Below, in pieces: positions 52,589-61,944 of a stretch of DNA of 64,000 bases (within the stretch, counting starts at the first letter, position 1; each line of letters begins with the position of its first letter). A program made the translations under genes and the position numbers. Source of the DNA: Cyclobacteriaceae bacterium (GTDB taxonomy: Bacteria > Bacteroidota > Bacteroidia > Cytophagales > Cyclobacteriaceae); the NCBI GenBank assembly GCA_019638275.1, contig JAHBUC010000003.1, positions 124,001 through 188,000 of the forward strand. Direction: 5' to 3'. The notes under the pieces were generated by a model. It was not told the DNA's origin. It made no database searches and saw only the letters and a program-made list of their open reading frames with translations.

Positions 52589-55204
52589 TTAACCTATCAA
52601 CTCCTTTGCTTTGGTGATCACGGCATCAAGGCCGGCTATATTTTTTCCACCGGCTGTGGCAAAGAACGGTTGACCTCCTCCTCCTCCATCAATTTCTTTA
52701 GCCAGCACTTTTACCAATTCACCTGCGTGGTACTTTTTCGTTTCCATCAGTTTCTCCCCAATCATCACAGCCACCTGTGGCTTGCTGTCTACATCAGCAG
52801 CCAACACCAACAACAGATCACTAAACTGATTGCGTAAAGCATAGGCAATGTTCTTGAGTGCATCGGCATTCGGAACCGATACCTTTTCAATAATCACGTG
52901 CGAACCATTCACCGCCACAGCCTTTTTAGCTAATTCATCTTTTAACGCATTGGCACGCTCCTGATTTACAGCTTCAAGTTTTTTCTCCAGCGCATGCTTT
53001 TCATCTGTCAGGTTCTTAACAGCCGCTACCAAATCCTTCGGGTTCTTTAACAACTCACGAACGCTATCGAGCAGGTTCAATTCACTACGAACGTATTGCT
53101 CGGCTGTCTCAGCCGTAATGGCTTCAATTCTGCGCACACCGGCAGCCACTGAACTTTCTGCAATAATTTTAAATAGCCCAATGTTTCCCGTTGAGGGTAC
53201 GTGCGTGCCTCCACAAAGCTCAACGGAGAATTGCGAATCAAAAGTTACTACTCGCACAAAGTCGCCATACTTTTCACCAAATAACGCCATAGCACCCAGT
53301 TTCTTCGCTTCATCAATGGGCACATTTTGCTTAATATCCGCATGAATGTCTTCCCTGATTTTTGCATTCACCCGGTCTTCCACTTGTCGAATTTCTTCAG
53401 GTGTCATGGCCGTGAAATGCGAAAAATCAAAGCGCGTAATTTTTTCATTCACCAACGATCCCTTCTGCTCCACATGCTTGCCCAGCACTTCGCGCAGCGC
53501 AGCATGCAACAAGTGCGTTACCGAGTGGTTGTTCATGGTGAGCTTACGCTTGCGTTCATTTACCACAGCATGAAATGTGGCCGATAAATCGGATGGAAGT
53601 TTATCGGTAAAATGAACAATCAGTTCGTTTTCCTTTTTAGTATCCGCGATGGAAATCTTTTCATTTCCGTGTTGGAGATATCCCGTGTCGCCAACCTGTC
53701 CACCACTTTCGGCATAGAACGGTGTGCGGTCAAACACGAGTTGATACAGTTCTTTATTCTTCTGAACCAGCTTGCGGTACTTCACAACGCGCACATCGGC
53801 TTCCAGAAAATCATAGCCAATAAATTCGGTCTTCTCCTCATCTCCAACCAACACCCAGTCACCGGTTTCCTTGGCAGCATCGGCTTTGGAGCGCTCCTTT
53901 TGTTTTTGCATTTCAATCTGAAATCCCTTCTCATCAACTGAAAAACCTTTCTCACGGGCTATGAGTGAAGTGAGATCAAAGGGGAATCCAAAGGTATCGT
54001 ACAATTCAAAGGCAATTTCACCGGGAACAATCTTGTTCTTTAACTCATTTTCAATAGCATCAAATCGCTTTAGTCCACGGTCAAGGGTTTTCAAAAAAGA
54101 AATCTCTTCTTCCTGAATCACCCTGGTCACATAATCGAGCTGGGCATGCAATTCAGGAAACACATCCTTCATCTGATCCGCTAAAATCGGCACGAGTTTG
54201 TAGAGGAACGGATCTTTGAAATTCAAAAAGGTATATCCGTAACGAACAGCCCTTCTTAAAATCCTGCGGATCACATATCCTGCACCCGTATTGGATGGTA
54301 ATTGACCATCTGCAATAGCAAACGCCACCGCACGAACGTGATCGGCCAACACACGAATGGCAATATCAATCTTTTCGTTTTCACCGTACTTTACACGCGC
54401 ATTTTCGGCAATGAACGTAATAAGCGGTGTAAATACATCGGTATCGTAATTCGAAGTTTTGCCCTGAATGGCCATGCACAACCGTTCAAAGCCCATGCCC
54501 GTATCCACATGTTGTGCCGGAAGTTTTTCAAGCGAGCCATCGGCTTTACGATTGAACTCCATGAACACCAGGTTCCAGATTTCAATTACCTGCGGGTGAT
54601 CGTTGTTCACCAATTCTTTACCGCTTGTCTTTTTTACTTCTGCTTCCGGTCGTAAGTCGATGTGAATTTCAGAACACGGACCGCACGGACCGGTCTCGCC
54701 CATCTCCCAAAAGTTATCTTTCTTTTTGCCGTGAATGATACGATCTTCCGATACAATGCTTTTCCAATAGGCAATCGCATCCGTATCTACCGGAAGGTTA
54801 TCGCCCTTATCGCCACCAAAAACAGAAACATATAGCCTGTCTTTCGGCAGCTTGTATACGTCAGTCAGTAATTCCCACGCCCATTCAATCGCTTCTTTCT
54901 TAAAGTAATCCCCGAACGACCAGTTGCCCAGCATCTCAAACATGGTATGGTGGTAGGTATCGATGCCCACCTCCTCCAAATCGTTATGCTTACCACTTAC
55001 GCGAAGACACTTTTGCGTATCAGCAATGCGCTTGCTTTTCGGGGTGCCATGCCCCAGGAAATAATCCTTAAACTGCACCATACCCGAGTTGGTGAACAGT
55101 AAAGTAGGGTCATTCTTGAGCACAAGTGGTGCGGAAGGCACAATCAGGTGATTCTTCTTCTCAAAAAAGTCCAAAAACTTACGTCTGATCGTTGCTGAGT
55201 CCAT
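52589..55204 (-). CDS. alaS: Alanyl-tRNA synthetase
   Basis: This 871-residue enzyme charges tRNA(Ala). Catalytic-domain class II motifs (FTNSGMVQFKDYFLG, SGKHNDLEEVG, FEMLGNWSFGDYFKKEAIEWAWELL), tRNA-recognition region, editing domain with HSVTHLLHAALREVLG and the zinc-site CGGTHVPSTG, and the C-terminal C-Ala domain (GGGGGQPFFATAGG) are all visible. Length is normal for the family. The TAATTTTG -7 box at 55269-55276 provides its promoter. gatB and tlpA follow on the same strand. Confidence 0.97.
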   Translation of the reverse strand: MDSATIRRKFLDFFEKKNHLIVPSAPLVLKNDPTLLFTNSGMVQFKDYFLGHGTPKSKRIADTQKCLRVSGKHNDLEEVGIDTYHHTMFEMLGNWSFGDYFKKEAIEWAWELLTDVYKLPKDRLYVSVFGGDKGDNLPVDTDAIAYWKSIVSEDRIIHGKKKDNFWEMGETGPCGPCSEIHIDLRPEAEVKKTSGKELVNNDHPQVIEIWNLVFMEFNRKADGSLEKLPAQHVDTGMGFERLCMAIQGKTSNYDTDVFTPLITFIAENARVKYGENEKIDIAIRVLADHVRAVAFAIADGQLPSNTGAGYVIRRILRRAVRYGYTFLNFKDPFLYKLVPILADQMKDVFPELHAQLDYVTRVIQEEEISFLKTLDRGLKRFDAIENELKNKIVPGEIAFELYDTFGFPFDLTSLIAREKGFSVDEKGFQIEMQKQKERSKADAAKETGDWVLVGDEEKTEFIGYDFLEADVRVVKYRKLVQKNKELYQLVFDRTPFYAESGGQVGDTGYLQHGNEKISIADTKKENELIVHFTDKLPSDLSATFHAVVNERKRKLTMNNHSVTHLLHAALREVLGKHVEQKGSLVNEKITRFDFSHFTAMTPEEIRQVEDRVNAKIREDIHADIKQNVPIDEAKKLGAMALFGEKYGDFVRVVTFDSQFSVELCGGTHVPSTGNIGLFKIIAESSVAAGVRRIEAITAETAEQYVRSELNLLDSVRELLKNPKDLVAAVKNLTDEKHALEKKLEAVNQERANALKDELAKKAVAVNGSHVIIEKVSVPNADALKNIAYALRNQFSDLLLVLAADVDSKPQVAVMIGEKLMETKKYHAGELVKVLAKEIDGGGGGQPFFATAGGKNIAGLDAVITKAKELIG

Positions 55205-55268
55205 CTGGTTAATACGTGTCTGAATACGGTAATTTTACTATATTGGCCCCCTTTAGGCCGCAAGGCCA

Positions 55269-55276
55269 CAAAATTA
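55269..55276 (-). promoter_or_regulatory. Predicted -7 element for alaS
   Basis: The minus strand reads TAATTTTG, an exact TAnnTTTG match, 64 nt from the alaS ATG. The leader contains a GC-rich GGCC-TTGC-GGCC hairpin (55256-55267) just after the expected transcript start. Confidence 0.45.
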
Positions 55277-55327
55277 AGAGGCAATACATGAGAACACGCT
55301 TATTTCAGTGATTTTTTTAAACCCTCA

Positions 55328-56293
55328 ATGCGCCAACTGAAGTACCGATACAACCCCACAACCTGCCGGTACGAGCCGGTACCCATTCAAGCCAAAAGTA
55401 TTATTGGTTCATTGCTCCTTTACTTCAGTCTAACCGGTGTTTTTGTTACATCCTTGCTTTTTCTGCACAGCGCCATCTTTACAACCGAAACCGAGCAATT
55501 ACTTGCCCAGGAAAACAAGGTGCTCAAGGTTCATCACAAGGAATTAAAAAATGAATTAAAAACGGTTTCTGCTTCACTGCTTAACCTTGAAAAGGCGGAG
55601 GGTGTGGTGCATGAGAAACTGGCCAGTAATCTTGCCCAATCCAACCTGTTGGATCAGCTTGCCATCAATTACTCCACTCCTGAGATTGATGATTTCAAAA
55701 AAGAAATTAAGAAAACAAAAGCGGAATCTACCAGTTTGCTGAACAAAGCCCGTTACACCAACTTCATACTGGCGAGTAATCTGAACATTGATAAAAAAGG
55801 CCTTGAATTGCTTACCAACATTCCTGCGCTTCAACCGGTAGAAAACAAAGAGCTTACCAAACTTGTGTCGGGTTTCGGCTCACGCATCCATCCGTTTCAT
55901 GGCGCAACGTATTTCCATCAGGGTATCGACTTTGTGGCTCCACGCGGCACACCGGTTAATGCAAGTGCTTCCGGAACGATTAGCCTGGTCAATTACAGCG
56001 ATCTGCAAATGGGAAAAGGAAATGTGATTGAAATTGATCATGGGAATGGGTATAAAACCCGATATCACCACCTGGACAAAATCAACGTAAAACAAGGACA
56101 GACAATTGCCAAGGGCAGTGTAATTGGAAGTGTTGGCATGACAGGCGGTGCCGTGTCACCTCACTTGCATTTTGAAGTATTGAAAAACAATAAGCATGTT
56201 AATCCCATTGATTACCTCTTCGAAGGATTGACCAGCACTGAATACGCAGCGCTGAAAGTATTGGCCAAACAAAAAAATCAGGCATTGGATTGA
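55328..56293 (+). CDS. M23 peptidase with N-terminal YRYNP motif and coiled coil (copy 1)
   Basis: The 321-residue protein begins with a short cytoplasmic segment KYRYNPTTCRYEPV, then one membrane segment (about 27-52) and a periplasmic coiled coil (about 58-170). The C-terminal M23 domain has GSRIHPF, HQGIDFVAPRG (His and Asp), YHHLDKINV and SPHLHFEVL (HxH). All zinc ligands are present, so it is a likely peptidoglycan endopeptidase. It is followed 2 nt later by a paralog with the same layout. This pair resembles the envelope-tethered M23 proteins of the MepM/NlpD group. Confidence 0.9.
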   Translation: MRQLKYRYNPTTCRYEPVPIQAKSIIGSLLLYFSLTGVFVTSLLFLHSAIFTTETEQLLAQENKVLKVHHKELKNELKTVSASLLNLEKAEGVVHEKLASNLAQSNLLDQLAINYSTPEIDDFKKEIKKTKAESTSLLNKARYTNFILASNLNIDKKGLELLTNIPALQPVENKELTKLVSGFGSRIHPFHGATYFHQGIDFVAPRGTPVNASASGTISLVNYSDLQMGKGNVIEIDHGNGYKTRYHHLDKINVKQGQTIAKGSVIGSVGMTGGAVSPHLHFEVLKNNKHVNPIDYLFEGLTSTEYAALKVLAKQKNQALD

Positions 56294-56295
56294 CG

Positions 56296-57255
56296 ATGGC
56301 AAACCTCTACTACCGATATAACCCTCAAACCTGCCAATACGAACGGATCTATCCATCGGGTAAAAAATTCATCAGGCGAGCCGGTATTTACTTGTTGCTC
56401 GCATTGATTTCTGCCCTACCGATTACCTACTGGTATTTGCAAAAATTTTCATCGCTGGAAGAGCAATACCTGCAACAACAAAACCAGGTGTTATCAGAAA
56501 ATTGGAATGAACTGGAAACAGAAATTGATGAAGCCTACTCCCGCTTGGGACATTTTGCGCAAAAAGACGACAACTACTACCGCATGTTGCTTGACCTTCA
56601 GCCGCTGTCGGCCAGCATACGTGAGGCGGGTGTGGGTGGTATTGATCGTAAACTAGATGGGATTAACGATTTCCCGAAAGTTCGCGATGGTTATGAACGA
56701 CTGGAGAAGTTAAAACACCAGATTCAGGTAGAGATGCAGTCATTCGAAGAGTTAAGTTTAAAAGCGGATATTCAACTCAGTAAACGAGCTACTCGTCCGG
56801 CCATTCTGCCCCTGCACAACAAAGACATGATTCGCTTGCACACTACGTTTGGCAACCGGTTTCATCCGCTGTTGCGCATCTGGCGTGATCACCGCGGACT
56901 TGACATGACGGCCCCGAAAGGCGCACCTGTTTTTGCAACCGGAGATGGTGTTGTTTCCCGTGCTGATTATTCCGAAACCTATGGATTGGTTATTTACATC
57001 AATCACGGATACGGTTATGAAACCCGTTATGCACACTTACTGAAATATGAACTCAAACTTGGTCAGGAGGTAAAGCGTGGGCAGTTGGTTGGGTACGTGG
57101 GTACAACAGGCCAAAGCGATGCGTACCATTTGCATTATGAAGTGCTGCACAACGGCACACAGGTTAACCCAATCTATTTCTTTCAGCGCGATCTTGACCA
57201 CAAAGAGTACCAGAAACTGGTTGAGCACCCCCGGTACCAGGCGCCAGTTGAATAA
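56296..57255 (+). CDS. M23 peptidase with N-terminal YRYNP motif and coiled coil (copy 2)
   Basis: This protein is 319 residues from the ATG at 56296, 2 nt after the stop of copy 1. Layout is the same: N-terminal YYRYNPQTCQYERI, a membrane segment (about 25-45), a coiled coil and the M23 domain with GNRFHPLLRIWRDHRGLDMTAPKG and YHLHYEVLHNG. Catalytic residues are kept (His-Asp in HRGLD and His-x-His in HLHYE after YAHLLKYE). The two proteins share the N-terminal YRYNPxTCxYE signature but differ in the coiled-coil part, so they may form a heteromer. Confidence 0.9.
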   Translation: MANLYYRYNPQTCQYERIYPSGKKFIRRAGIYLLLALISALPITYWYLQKFSSLEEQYLQQQNQVLSENWNELETEIDEAYSRLGHFAQKDDNYYRMLLDLQPLSASIREAGVGGIDRKLDGINDFPKVRDGYERLEKLKHQIQVEMQSFEELSLKADIQLSKRATRPAILPLHNKDMIRLHTTFGNRFHPLLRIWRDHRGLDMTAPKGAPVFATGDGVVSRADYSETYGLVIYINHGYGYETRYAHLLKYELKLGQEVKRGQLVGYVGTTGQSDAYHLHYEVLHNGTQVNPIYFFQRDLDHKEYQKLVEHPRYQAPVE

Positions 57256-57287
57256 AAATACGGCTTTCTACCCCCGCCTTTCTTTTG

Positions 57288-57295
57288 TAGTTTTG
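57288..57295 (+). promoter_or_regulatory. Predicted -7 element for the beta-propeller gene
   Basis: TAGTTTTG is an exact TAnnTTTG match, 13 nt before the ATG at 57309. Confidence 0.4.
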
Positions 57296-57308
57296 CCGCC
57301 TGAAAAAT

Positions 57309-58652
57309 ATGGCTGCTATGAATATTACCAGGCTTTTCCCTTGTCTTTTATTTTTGATAACCACTGCCTCGGCACTTCATGCGCAGGATGATGAAAAACT
57401 GGTTTACAACTCCATAGGCGTAACCTCAACCCCGGCACAAGCTCCTGTTTCACTCGAACTGGTGGCTCGTTTTCAGCATCGCGTAGCCAGTACCAAACAT
57501 CCAGAGGACAAATACGATCGCGACATCAATTCACCCAAGTCTGTAAACTACCTGCCAGAGAAAAAGAAGTTTTATGTGCAGTCGCTGGAGGGATTAGAGA
57601 CTGTCGTGTACAGCATCGAAACGTTTCAAAAGCTAAAAGTAATCCGCCATACCTTTAATGCCGAAAATCAACATCTCTTTAAAGATGGCGAGTATACTGC
57701 CTTTGACTACCAATACCGATACCGGAAAAGCGACTTCAATATTTTCAGTGGCAAGCCGGTTGAAAGCTGCTTCTCACACAACGGAAAATTTTTGTGGGTA
57801 ACCTACTACCGCAGAAGTTATGATGCGAATGCAGAAAACCCATCGGCACTAGCCATTATTGATACCGATACCGATGAAATTGTGCGGGTTATGCCCACAG
57901 GCATTTTACCCAAAATGATAGCCTCCTCACCTGACAGCCGGTATGTAGCCGTAACCCATTGGGGTGATAATACATTGGGCATTATTGATACCCAAGGTGA
58001 TGACCCCATGCAATTCAAATATGTGAATCATGCCATTGTGGACAAACGCCTGGAGGTAAAGTTTGAACCCGGTGTAAAAGTAGACCGAGACAGCAATTGC
58101 GGCTATTGCCTGCGTGGTACCGTGTTCACTCCAGATTCAAAATACCTGCTGGTAGGCCGTATGGGTGGCGATGGCGGCATTGCTGTATTCGACATGGAAA
58201 ACGACTACAAATACCTGGGCGTTACCTATAGCCCTTATTATAACATTCGGCATTTGATTATTACTGGTGATGACCTGATCGTGAGCAGTAATTCTTTGGG
58301 GCAGGTTCAAAAAACCAACTGGAAGGAATTTATCGAAACCCGGTTGGCCAATGCCGGAAAAAATACCCGCGACAATTCAGCATGGGAAAGCAGCTATGTG
58401 GGTGGTGGTGCACGCACAATTGTTGCCTCCTCAACCGGTAAATACATTTTTGCCTGCGTTAATAATCAAAGCAAAATTGTGGTGGTAAACAGCCAAACCA
58501 TGAAACGCGTGGCCGAAATTCCGGCCGATTCCTTCCCTGTTGGAATGGAAATTACCGATGATGATCAGTATTTAATGGTAACTGCACAGGGTAAAGCACA
58601 AAAGGGTGGCGGCCATTCAGTTATGGTGTATAAAATAACCCTTAACGAATAG
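57309..58652 (+). CDS. Exported YncE-like beta-propeller protein
   Basis: The 447-residue protein has a signal peptide ending near SALHAQ. Repeats with a propeller pattern follow (SCFSHNGKFLWVTYYRRS, IASSPDSRYVAVTHWGDNTLGIIDTQ, GTVFTPDSKYLLVGRMGGDGGIAVFD, IVASSTGKYIFACVNNQSKIVVVNSQT, VGMEITDDDQYLMVTAQGK), typical of YVTN/YncE seven-bladed proteins. A CGYC pair lies in DSNCGYCLRGTVF. Role unknown; possibly a surface or periplasmic adhesion or binding platform. Confidence 0.83.
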   Translation: MAAMNITRLFPCLLFLITTASALHAQDDEKLVYNSIGVTSTPAQAPVSLELVARFQHRVASTKHPEDKYDRDINSPKSVNYLPEKKKFYVQSLEGLETVVYSIETFQKLKVIRHTFNAENQHLFKDGEYTAFDYQYRYRKSDFNIFSGKPVESCFSHNGKFLWVTYYRRSYDANAENPSALAIIDTDTDEIVRVMPTGILPKMIASSPDSRYVAVTHWGDNTLGIIDTQGDDPMQFKYVNHAIVDKRLEVKFEPGVKVDRDSNCGYCLRGTVFTPDSKYLLVGRMGGDGGIAVFDMENDYKYLGVTYSPYYNIRHLIITGDDLIVSSNSLGQVQKTNWKEFIETRLANAGKNTRDNSAWESSYVGGGARTIVASSTGKYIFACVNNQSKIVVVNSQTMKRVAEIPADSFPVGMEITDDDQYLMVTAQGKAQKGGGHSVMVYKITLNE

Positions 58653-58713
58653 AAGATTTTCCTATCTAAAGGTATTGGCCAGAAAGGATTATTTGTTTAC
58701 TTTGCTTCATCAC

Positions 58714-59052
58714 ATGGCGTATAAGGAAAAAGAAATCGAGAAACTCTACTACTCCATCGGAGAAGTAGCTGAAATTTTCAACGTTGCTCCCTCCCTCATC
58801 CGTTTTTGGGAATCTGAGTTTGACCTGATCAAACCCAAGAAAAATCGCAAGGGAAATCGCCAGTTTACCAAAGAAGACATTGATAATGTGCGCACCATTT
58901 ACCATTTGGTGAAAGAAAAAGGCTTTACGCTTCAAGGAGCTAAAGAAATGTTGCGCAACGATTCAAACTCAGTTAAAGATAAAATCGAACTCATCGATTC
59001 ATTAAAGAATGTGCGCAGGTTTTTGGTAGAGCTGCGCGAACGCATTCAGTAA
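58714..59052 (+). CDS. MerR-family transcriptional regulator
   Basis: This 112-residue protein starts at the ATG 58714; the upstream in-frame codons from 58675 are noncoding. The winged-helix MerR DNA-binding domain is IEKLYYSIGEVAEIFNVAPSLIRFWESEFDLIKPKKNRKGNRQFTKEDI. There is no C-terminal ligand-binding domain, only a helical tail with LKNVRRFLVELRERIQ. Such short MerR proteins are usual in Bacteroidota next to dprA. The effector is unknown. Confidence 0.9.
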   Translation: MAYKEKEIEKLYYSIGEVAEIFNVAPSLIRFWESEFDLIKPKKNRKGNRQFTKEDIDNVRTIYHLVKEKGFTLQGAKEMLRNDSNSVKDKIELIDSLKNVRRFLVELRERIQ

Positions 59053-59125
59053 AATCACTACTCTTTTAACCGAAATTGCCTCCTTCCATTATGTTTTTGG
59101 AAGTTTTTTGCATTTTAAGACCACA

Positions 59126-60232
59126 ATGGAGCAGAACAGACTGGCTTTAGTGGCTTTGCATTTTGTTGCAGGCATTGGTGATTATACCATTCGCCAACTG
59201 GTAAGCTATTGCGGCTCAGCAGAAAAGGTTTTTAAAACCCCGAAGGGCAAACTGTTAAAAATTCCAGGCATCGGGCCGGTAATTGCGGAGACCATCATCA
59301 AAGGCCAACCTTTTGAGAAGGCTGAAAAGGAAATCAGGCGTGCTGAGAAGGAATCCGTAGAGATTTTATTCTATACCGATAAAAAGTATCCCTCCCGGCT
59401 AAAGCAAATCCCTGACGCGCCATCCATGCTTTACGTGAAAGGGAATGTTGATCTCGAAAACCCCAAAACCGTTGGCATTGTAGGCACCCGGCAAGCAACT
59501 GCATATGGTAAAGAACAAGTTGAAAAACTGGTGGAAGGATTGACAGCTTATGGCGTATTGATTGTAAGCGGACTTGCTTATGGCATAGACATTCAGGCAC
59601 ACAAGCAGGCACTCAAACATAAATTACCTACCGTTGGGGTGATGGGCAGCGGCATGGACGTGATTTACCCTGTTGCGCATAAAGAAACGGCAACCAAAAT
59701 GCTTGAACATGGCGGGTTGATTACGGAAAACAAATTCGGTACAAAACCCGATGCCCATAATTTCCCGGAACGCAATCGAATCATTGCCGGACTATCGGAT
59801 GCGCTGATTGTTGTGGAGGCAGCCGAAAAAGGTGGTGCGTTGATCACGGCCGAAATCGCGAACAGCTACAATAAAGACGTATTCGCTTTTCCTGGTAGCG
59901 TGGGCATTACATACTCAGCCGGTTGCAACAACCTGATTAAAACAAACAAAGCGCACCTGATAACGGCTGTGAAAGACCTGGAATACATTATGAACTGGGA
60001 GGCAGCAAAAACCGTAACAAAGAAAAAGGTTACGCCCTTCTCGCTTGAGAGCTTTTCAGAAGACGAGCGAACAATCCTTACCCTGTTATTGGAAAAAAGT
60101 CCGGTTATGATTGACGAACTTAGTTGGAAATCAAACCTTCCGGTTAGTCAGTTGGCTTCGGTTTTATTAGGGCTTGAATTCAACGGAGTCGTAAAATCCC
60201 TTCCCGGAAAAATGTACGCACTGAATAACTAG
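59126..60232 (+). CDS. dprA: DNA processing protein DprA (Smf)
   Basis: This protein is 368 residues from the ATG at 59126 (a TTG at 59108 is less likely). It loads RecA on single-stranded DNA during natural transformation. A helix-hairpin-helix region at the N-terminus (KIPGIGPVIAETI) is followed by the Rossmann DprA core (VGIVGTRQATAYGKEQVEKLVEGL, SGLAYGIDIQAHKQAL, GSGMDVIYPVAH, FPERNRIIAGLSDALIVVEAAEKGGALITAEIA, DVFAFPGSVG) and a C-terminal winged-helix domain. It overlaps the convergent TPR gene by 4 nt. Confidence 0.95.
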   Translation: MEQNRLALVALHFVAGIGDYTIRQLVSYCGSAEKVFKTPKGKLLKIPGIGPVIAETIIKGQPFEKAEKEIRRAEKESVEILFYTDKKYPSRLKQIPDAPSMLYVKGNVDLENPKTVGIVGTRQATAYGKEQVEKLVEGLTAYGVLIVSGLAYGIDIQAHKQALKHKLPTVGVMGSGMDVIYPVAHKETATKMLEHGGLITENKFGTKPDAHNFPERNRIIAGLSDALIVVEAAEKGGALITAEIANSYNKDVFAFPGSVGITYSAGCNNLIKTNKAHLITAVKDLEYIMNWEAAKTVTKKKVTPFSLESFSEDERTILTLLLEKSPVMIDELSWKSNLPVSQLASVLLGLEFNGVVKSLPGKMYALNN

Positions 60233-60852
60233 TCCTTATCCTGACCTTTTTGATTACACTTTTCCTTGATTAGTTCGTAGGCTTTCAAATCGCCCAACTC
60301 CCCGGCCTTGCTCAAATCAAGGCAACCGTTTTTAAGATCACCAAACTCAATGCGCAACAAGCCACGCATGTAGTAGGCATCCACATTCTTCTTGTTGATG
60401 GCGATAATCTTCGAACAATCGTTAATCGCATCTTCATAGGCTTGCAAAAACTGTTTGGCTTTACCACGGTTGTAGTAGGCATCAATGTAATTCTCATTCA
60501 AGGCAATGGCGGCTGTATAGTCATCAATAGCGCCATAATAATCCTGAAGTTTCATTTTAATGTTGCCTCTTGAAAAGAAAGCTTCGGTAAGCTTGGAATT
60601 TTTCTCCAATGCCGTGTTATAGTCTTTCATCGCACCATGACGATCGTCAAATTGTGCTTTAATGTTTCCGCGCAGGTAATAGGCGGCTGCACTATTTGGA
60701 TCAAGCTCAATAGCCTTGTTCAGATTCAACAGCGCTTCAACATATTCCTGCTTTTCCAACAACTCCCTTCCCTTTTGCGTAAAGGATCTAGCATCCTGAG
60801 CCAACGCCACCACACCAGAAAGAAAAAATAAGGTTAACACAAAAGTTCTCAT
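60229..60852 (-). CDS. Exported TPR-repeat protein
   Basis: This 207-residue protein has a signal peptide ending near VALAQD. At least four tetratricopeptide units fill the mature part (LLEKQEYVEALLNLNKAIELDPNSAAAYYLRGNI; YNTALEKNSKLTEAFFSRGNI; YTAAIALNENYIDAYYNRGKA; SKIIAINKKNVDAYYMRGLL). This makes a protein-interaction scaffold in the periplasm. TACCTTTG at 60874-60881 is its promoter element. Confidence 0.9.
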   Translation of the reverse strand: MRTFVLTLFFLSGVVALAQDARSFTQKGRELLEKQEYVEALLNLNKAIELDPNSAAAYYLRGNIKAQFDDRHGAMKDYNTALEKNSKLTEAFFSRGNIKMKLQDYYGAIDDYTAAIALNENYIDAYYNRGKAKQFLQAYEDAINDCSKIIAINKKNVDAYYMRGLLRIEFGDLKNGCLDLSKAGELGDLKAYELIKEKCNQKGQDKD

Positions 60853-60873
60853 ACCAACTTGATTTTAGAACAA

Positions 60874-60881
60874 CAAAGGTA
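60874..60881 (-). promoter_or_regulatory. Predicted -7 element for the TPR gene
   Basis: The minus strand reads TACCTTTG, an exact TAnnTTTG match, 21 nt upstream of the ATG at 60852. Confidence 0.45.
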
Positions 60882-60919
60882 CGCTTCATGCCCGCCAAAA
60901 GCCGTGCAACGTAATATTT

Positions 60920-61771
60920 TCAATGCTTTGGGAAAATTTCATCAGCCAAAGCAAGGCTTTTTTGAAAAGCTTCTGAATTAATGGCTGGTAAAGCGTTTTG
61001 CGATGACAAATATTCAAGAATTGATTCCGTTGCCAGGTTGCCGACCAGATCATCCTTAGCCATGGGGCAACCACCGAATCCCTTTATGGCACCGTCAAAC
61101 CGCTTACATCCTGCTTTATAGGCCGCTTCTATTTTTTCAAGCGCTGTTTGCGGGGTTGAATGCAGGTGAACCCCGAGTTCGAGTGATGGAAAACGTTGAG
61201 TTAAACGGGAGAACAGGTATGTAATGTTTTCGGGAGTGGATACCCCGATGGTATCAGCCAGTGAAATGACCGTAATGCCAAGCGTACTTAAAATATCAAC
61301 AAACTGCTCCACAACTTTTACATCGTACGGATCACCATACGGATTGCCGAACCCCATGCTGATGTAGCACACCAAAACCTTGTTCGACTGTGCACATAAA
61401 TCCTGAATTTCAGAAACTGTATTCAAGGCCTCTGCAATTGATTTGTTGGTGTTGCGTTGTTGAAAGGTTTCGGAGATGGATAGCGGAAAGCCCAGGTACT
61501 GAACACCTTCCTGCTCACAGGCCGTTTCGGCCCCACGTGTATTGGCAACAATTGCCAGTAACTTTGATTTGCTGGATCGCCAGTTTAACGCCTGCAACAC
61601 CTCACCTGTATCTTTCATTTGAGGTATTGCCTTTGGCGAAACAAAACTTCCGAAATCAATTGTATCAAAACCAACTTCCAGCAATTGATTAATGTATGTG
61701 ATTTTTTTTTCGGTCGGGATAAATTCCGTTAACCCCTGCATCGCATCGCGCGGACATTCTATAATCTTCAT
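60920..61771 (-). CDS. Hydroxymethylglutaryl-CoA lyase
   Basis: This protein is 283 residues from the ATG at 61771 (a TTG two codons earlier is less likely). The TIM-barrel enzyme cleaves HMG-CoA to acetyl-CoA and acetoacetate in leucine and ketone-body catabolism. KIIECPRDAMQGLTEFIPTEKK is the divalent-metal/catalytic N-terminus, GVHLHSTPQTALEKIEAAY holds the metal-binding His-x-His, and KGFGGCPMAKDDLVGN has the conserved Cys. Family length is about 300 residues. It fits with the biotin carboxylase elsewhere in the window as part of leucine degradation, but no adjacent pathway gene supports this. Confidence 0.9.
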   Translation of the reverse strand: MKIIECPRDAMQGLTEFIPTEKKITYINQLLEVGFDTIDFGSFVSPKAIPQMKDTGEVLQALNWRSSKSKLLAIVANTRGAETACEQEGVQYLGFPLSISETFQQRNTNKSIAEALNTVSEIQDLCAQSNKVLVCYISMGFGNPYGDPYDVKVVEQFVDILSTLGITVISLADTIGVSTPENITYLFSRLTQRFPSLELGVHLHSTPQTALEKIEAAYKAGCKRFDGAIKGFGGCPMAKDDLVGNLATESILEYLSSQNALPAINSEAFQKSLALADEIFPKH

Positions 61772-61924
61772 TTGCAAATCTTAATTTTATCTCCAGTCTG
61801 TTTCATCCTGATCTTCCAACAATCCGGCTGATAGTCACTTTGACTTCTCAAATTATCTTTAATATGGTTACATCACAAACTCCAGCACATATGAAGAAAA
61901 CAGGCAAATCACACAAAAAAGTGC

Positions 61925-61932
61925 TATCTTTG
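61925..61932 (+). promoter_or_regulatory. Predicted -7 element for a leader transcript
   Basis: TATCTTTG is an exact TAnnTTTG match in an otherwise empty 441-nt region. It precedes a 33-codon frame (61945-62046) and a folded element (62035-62103). Confidence 0.4.
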
Positions 61933-61944
61933 TTTTTGCAAATT

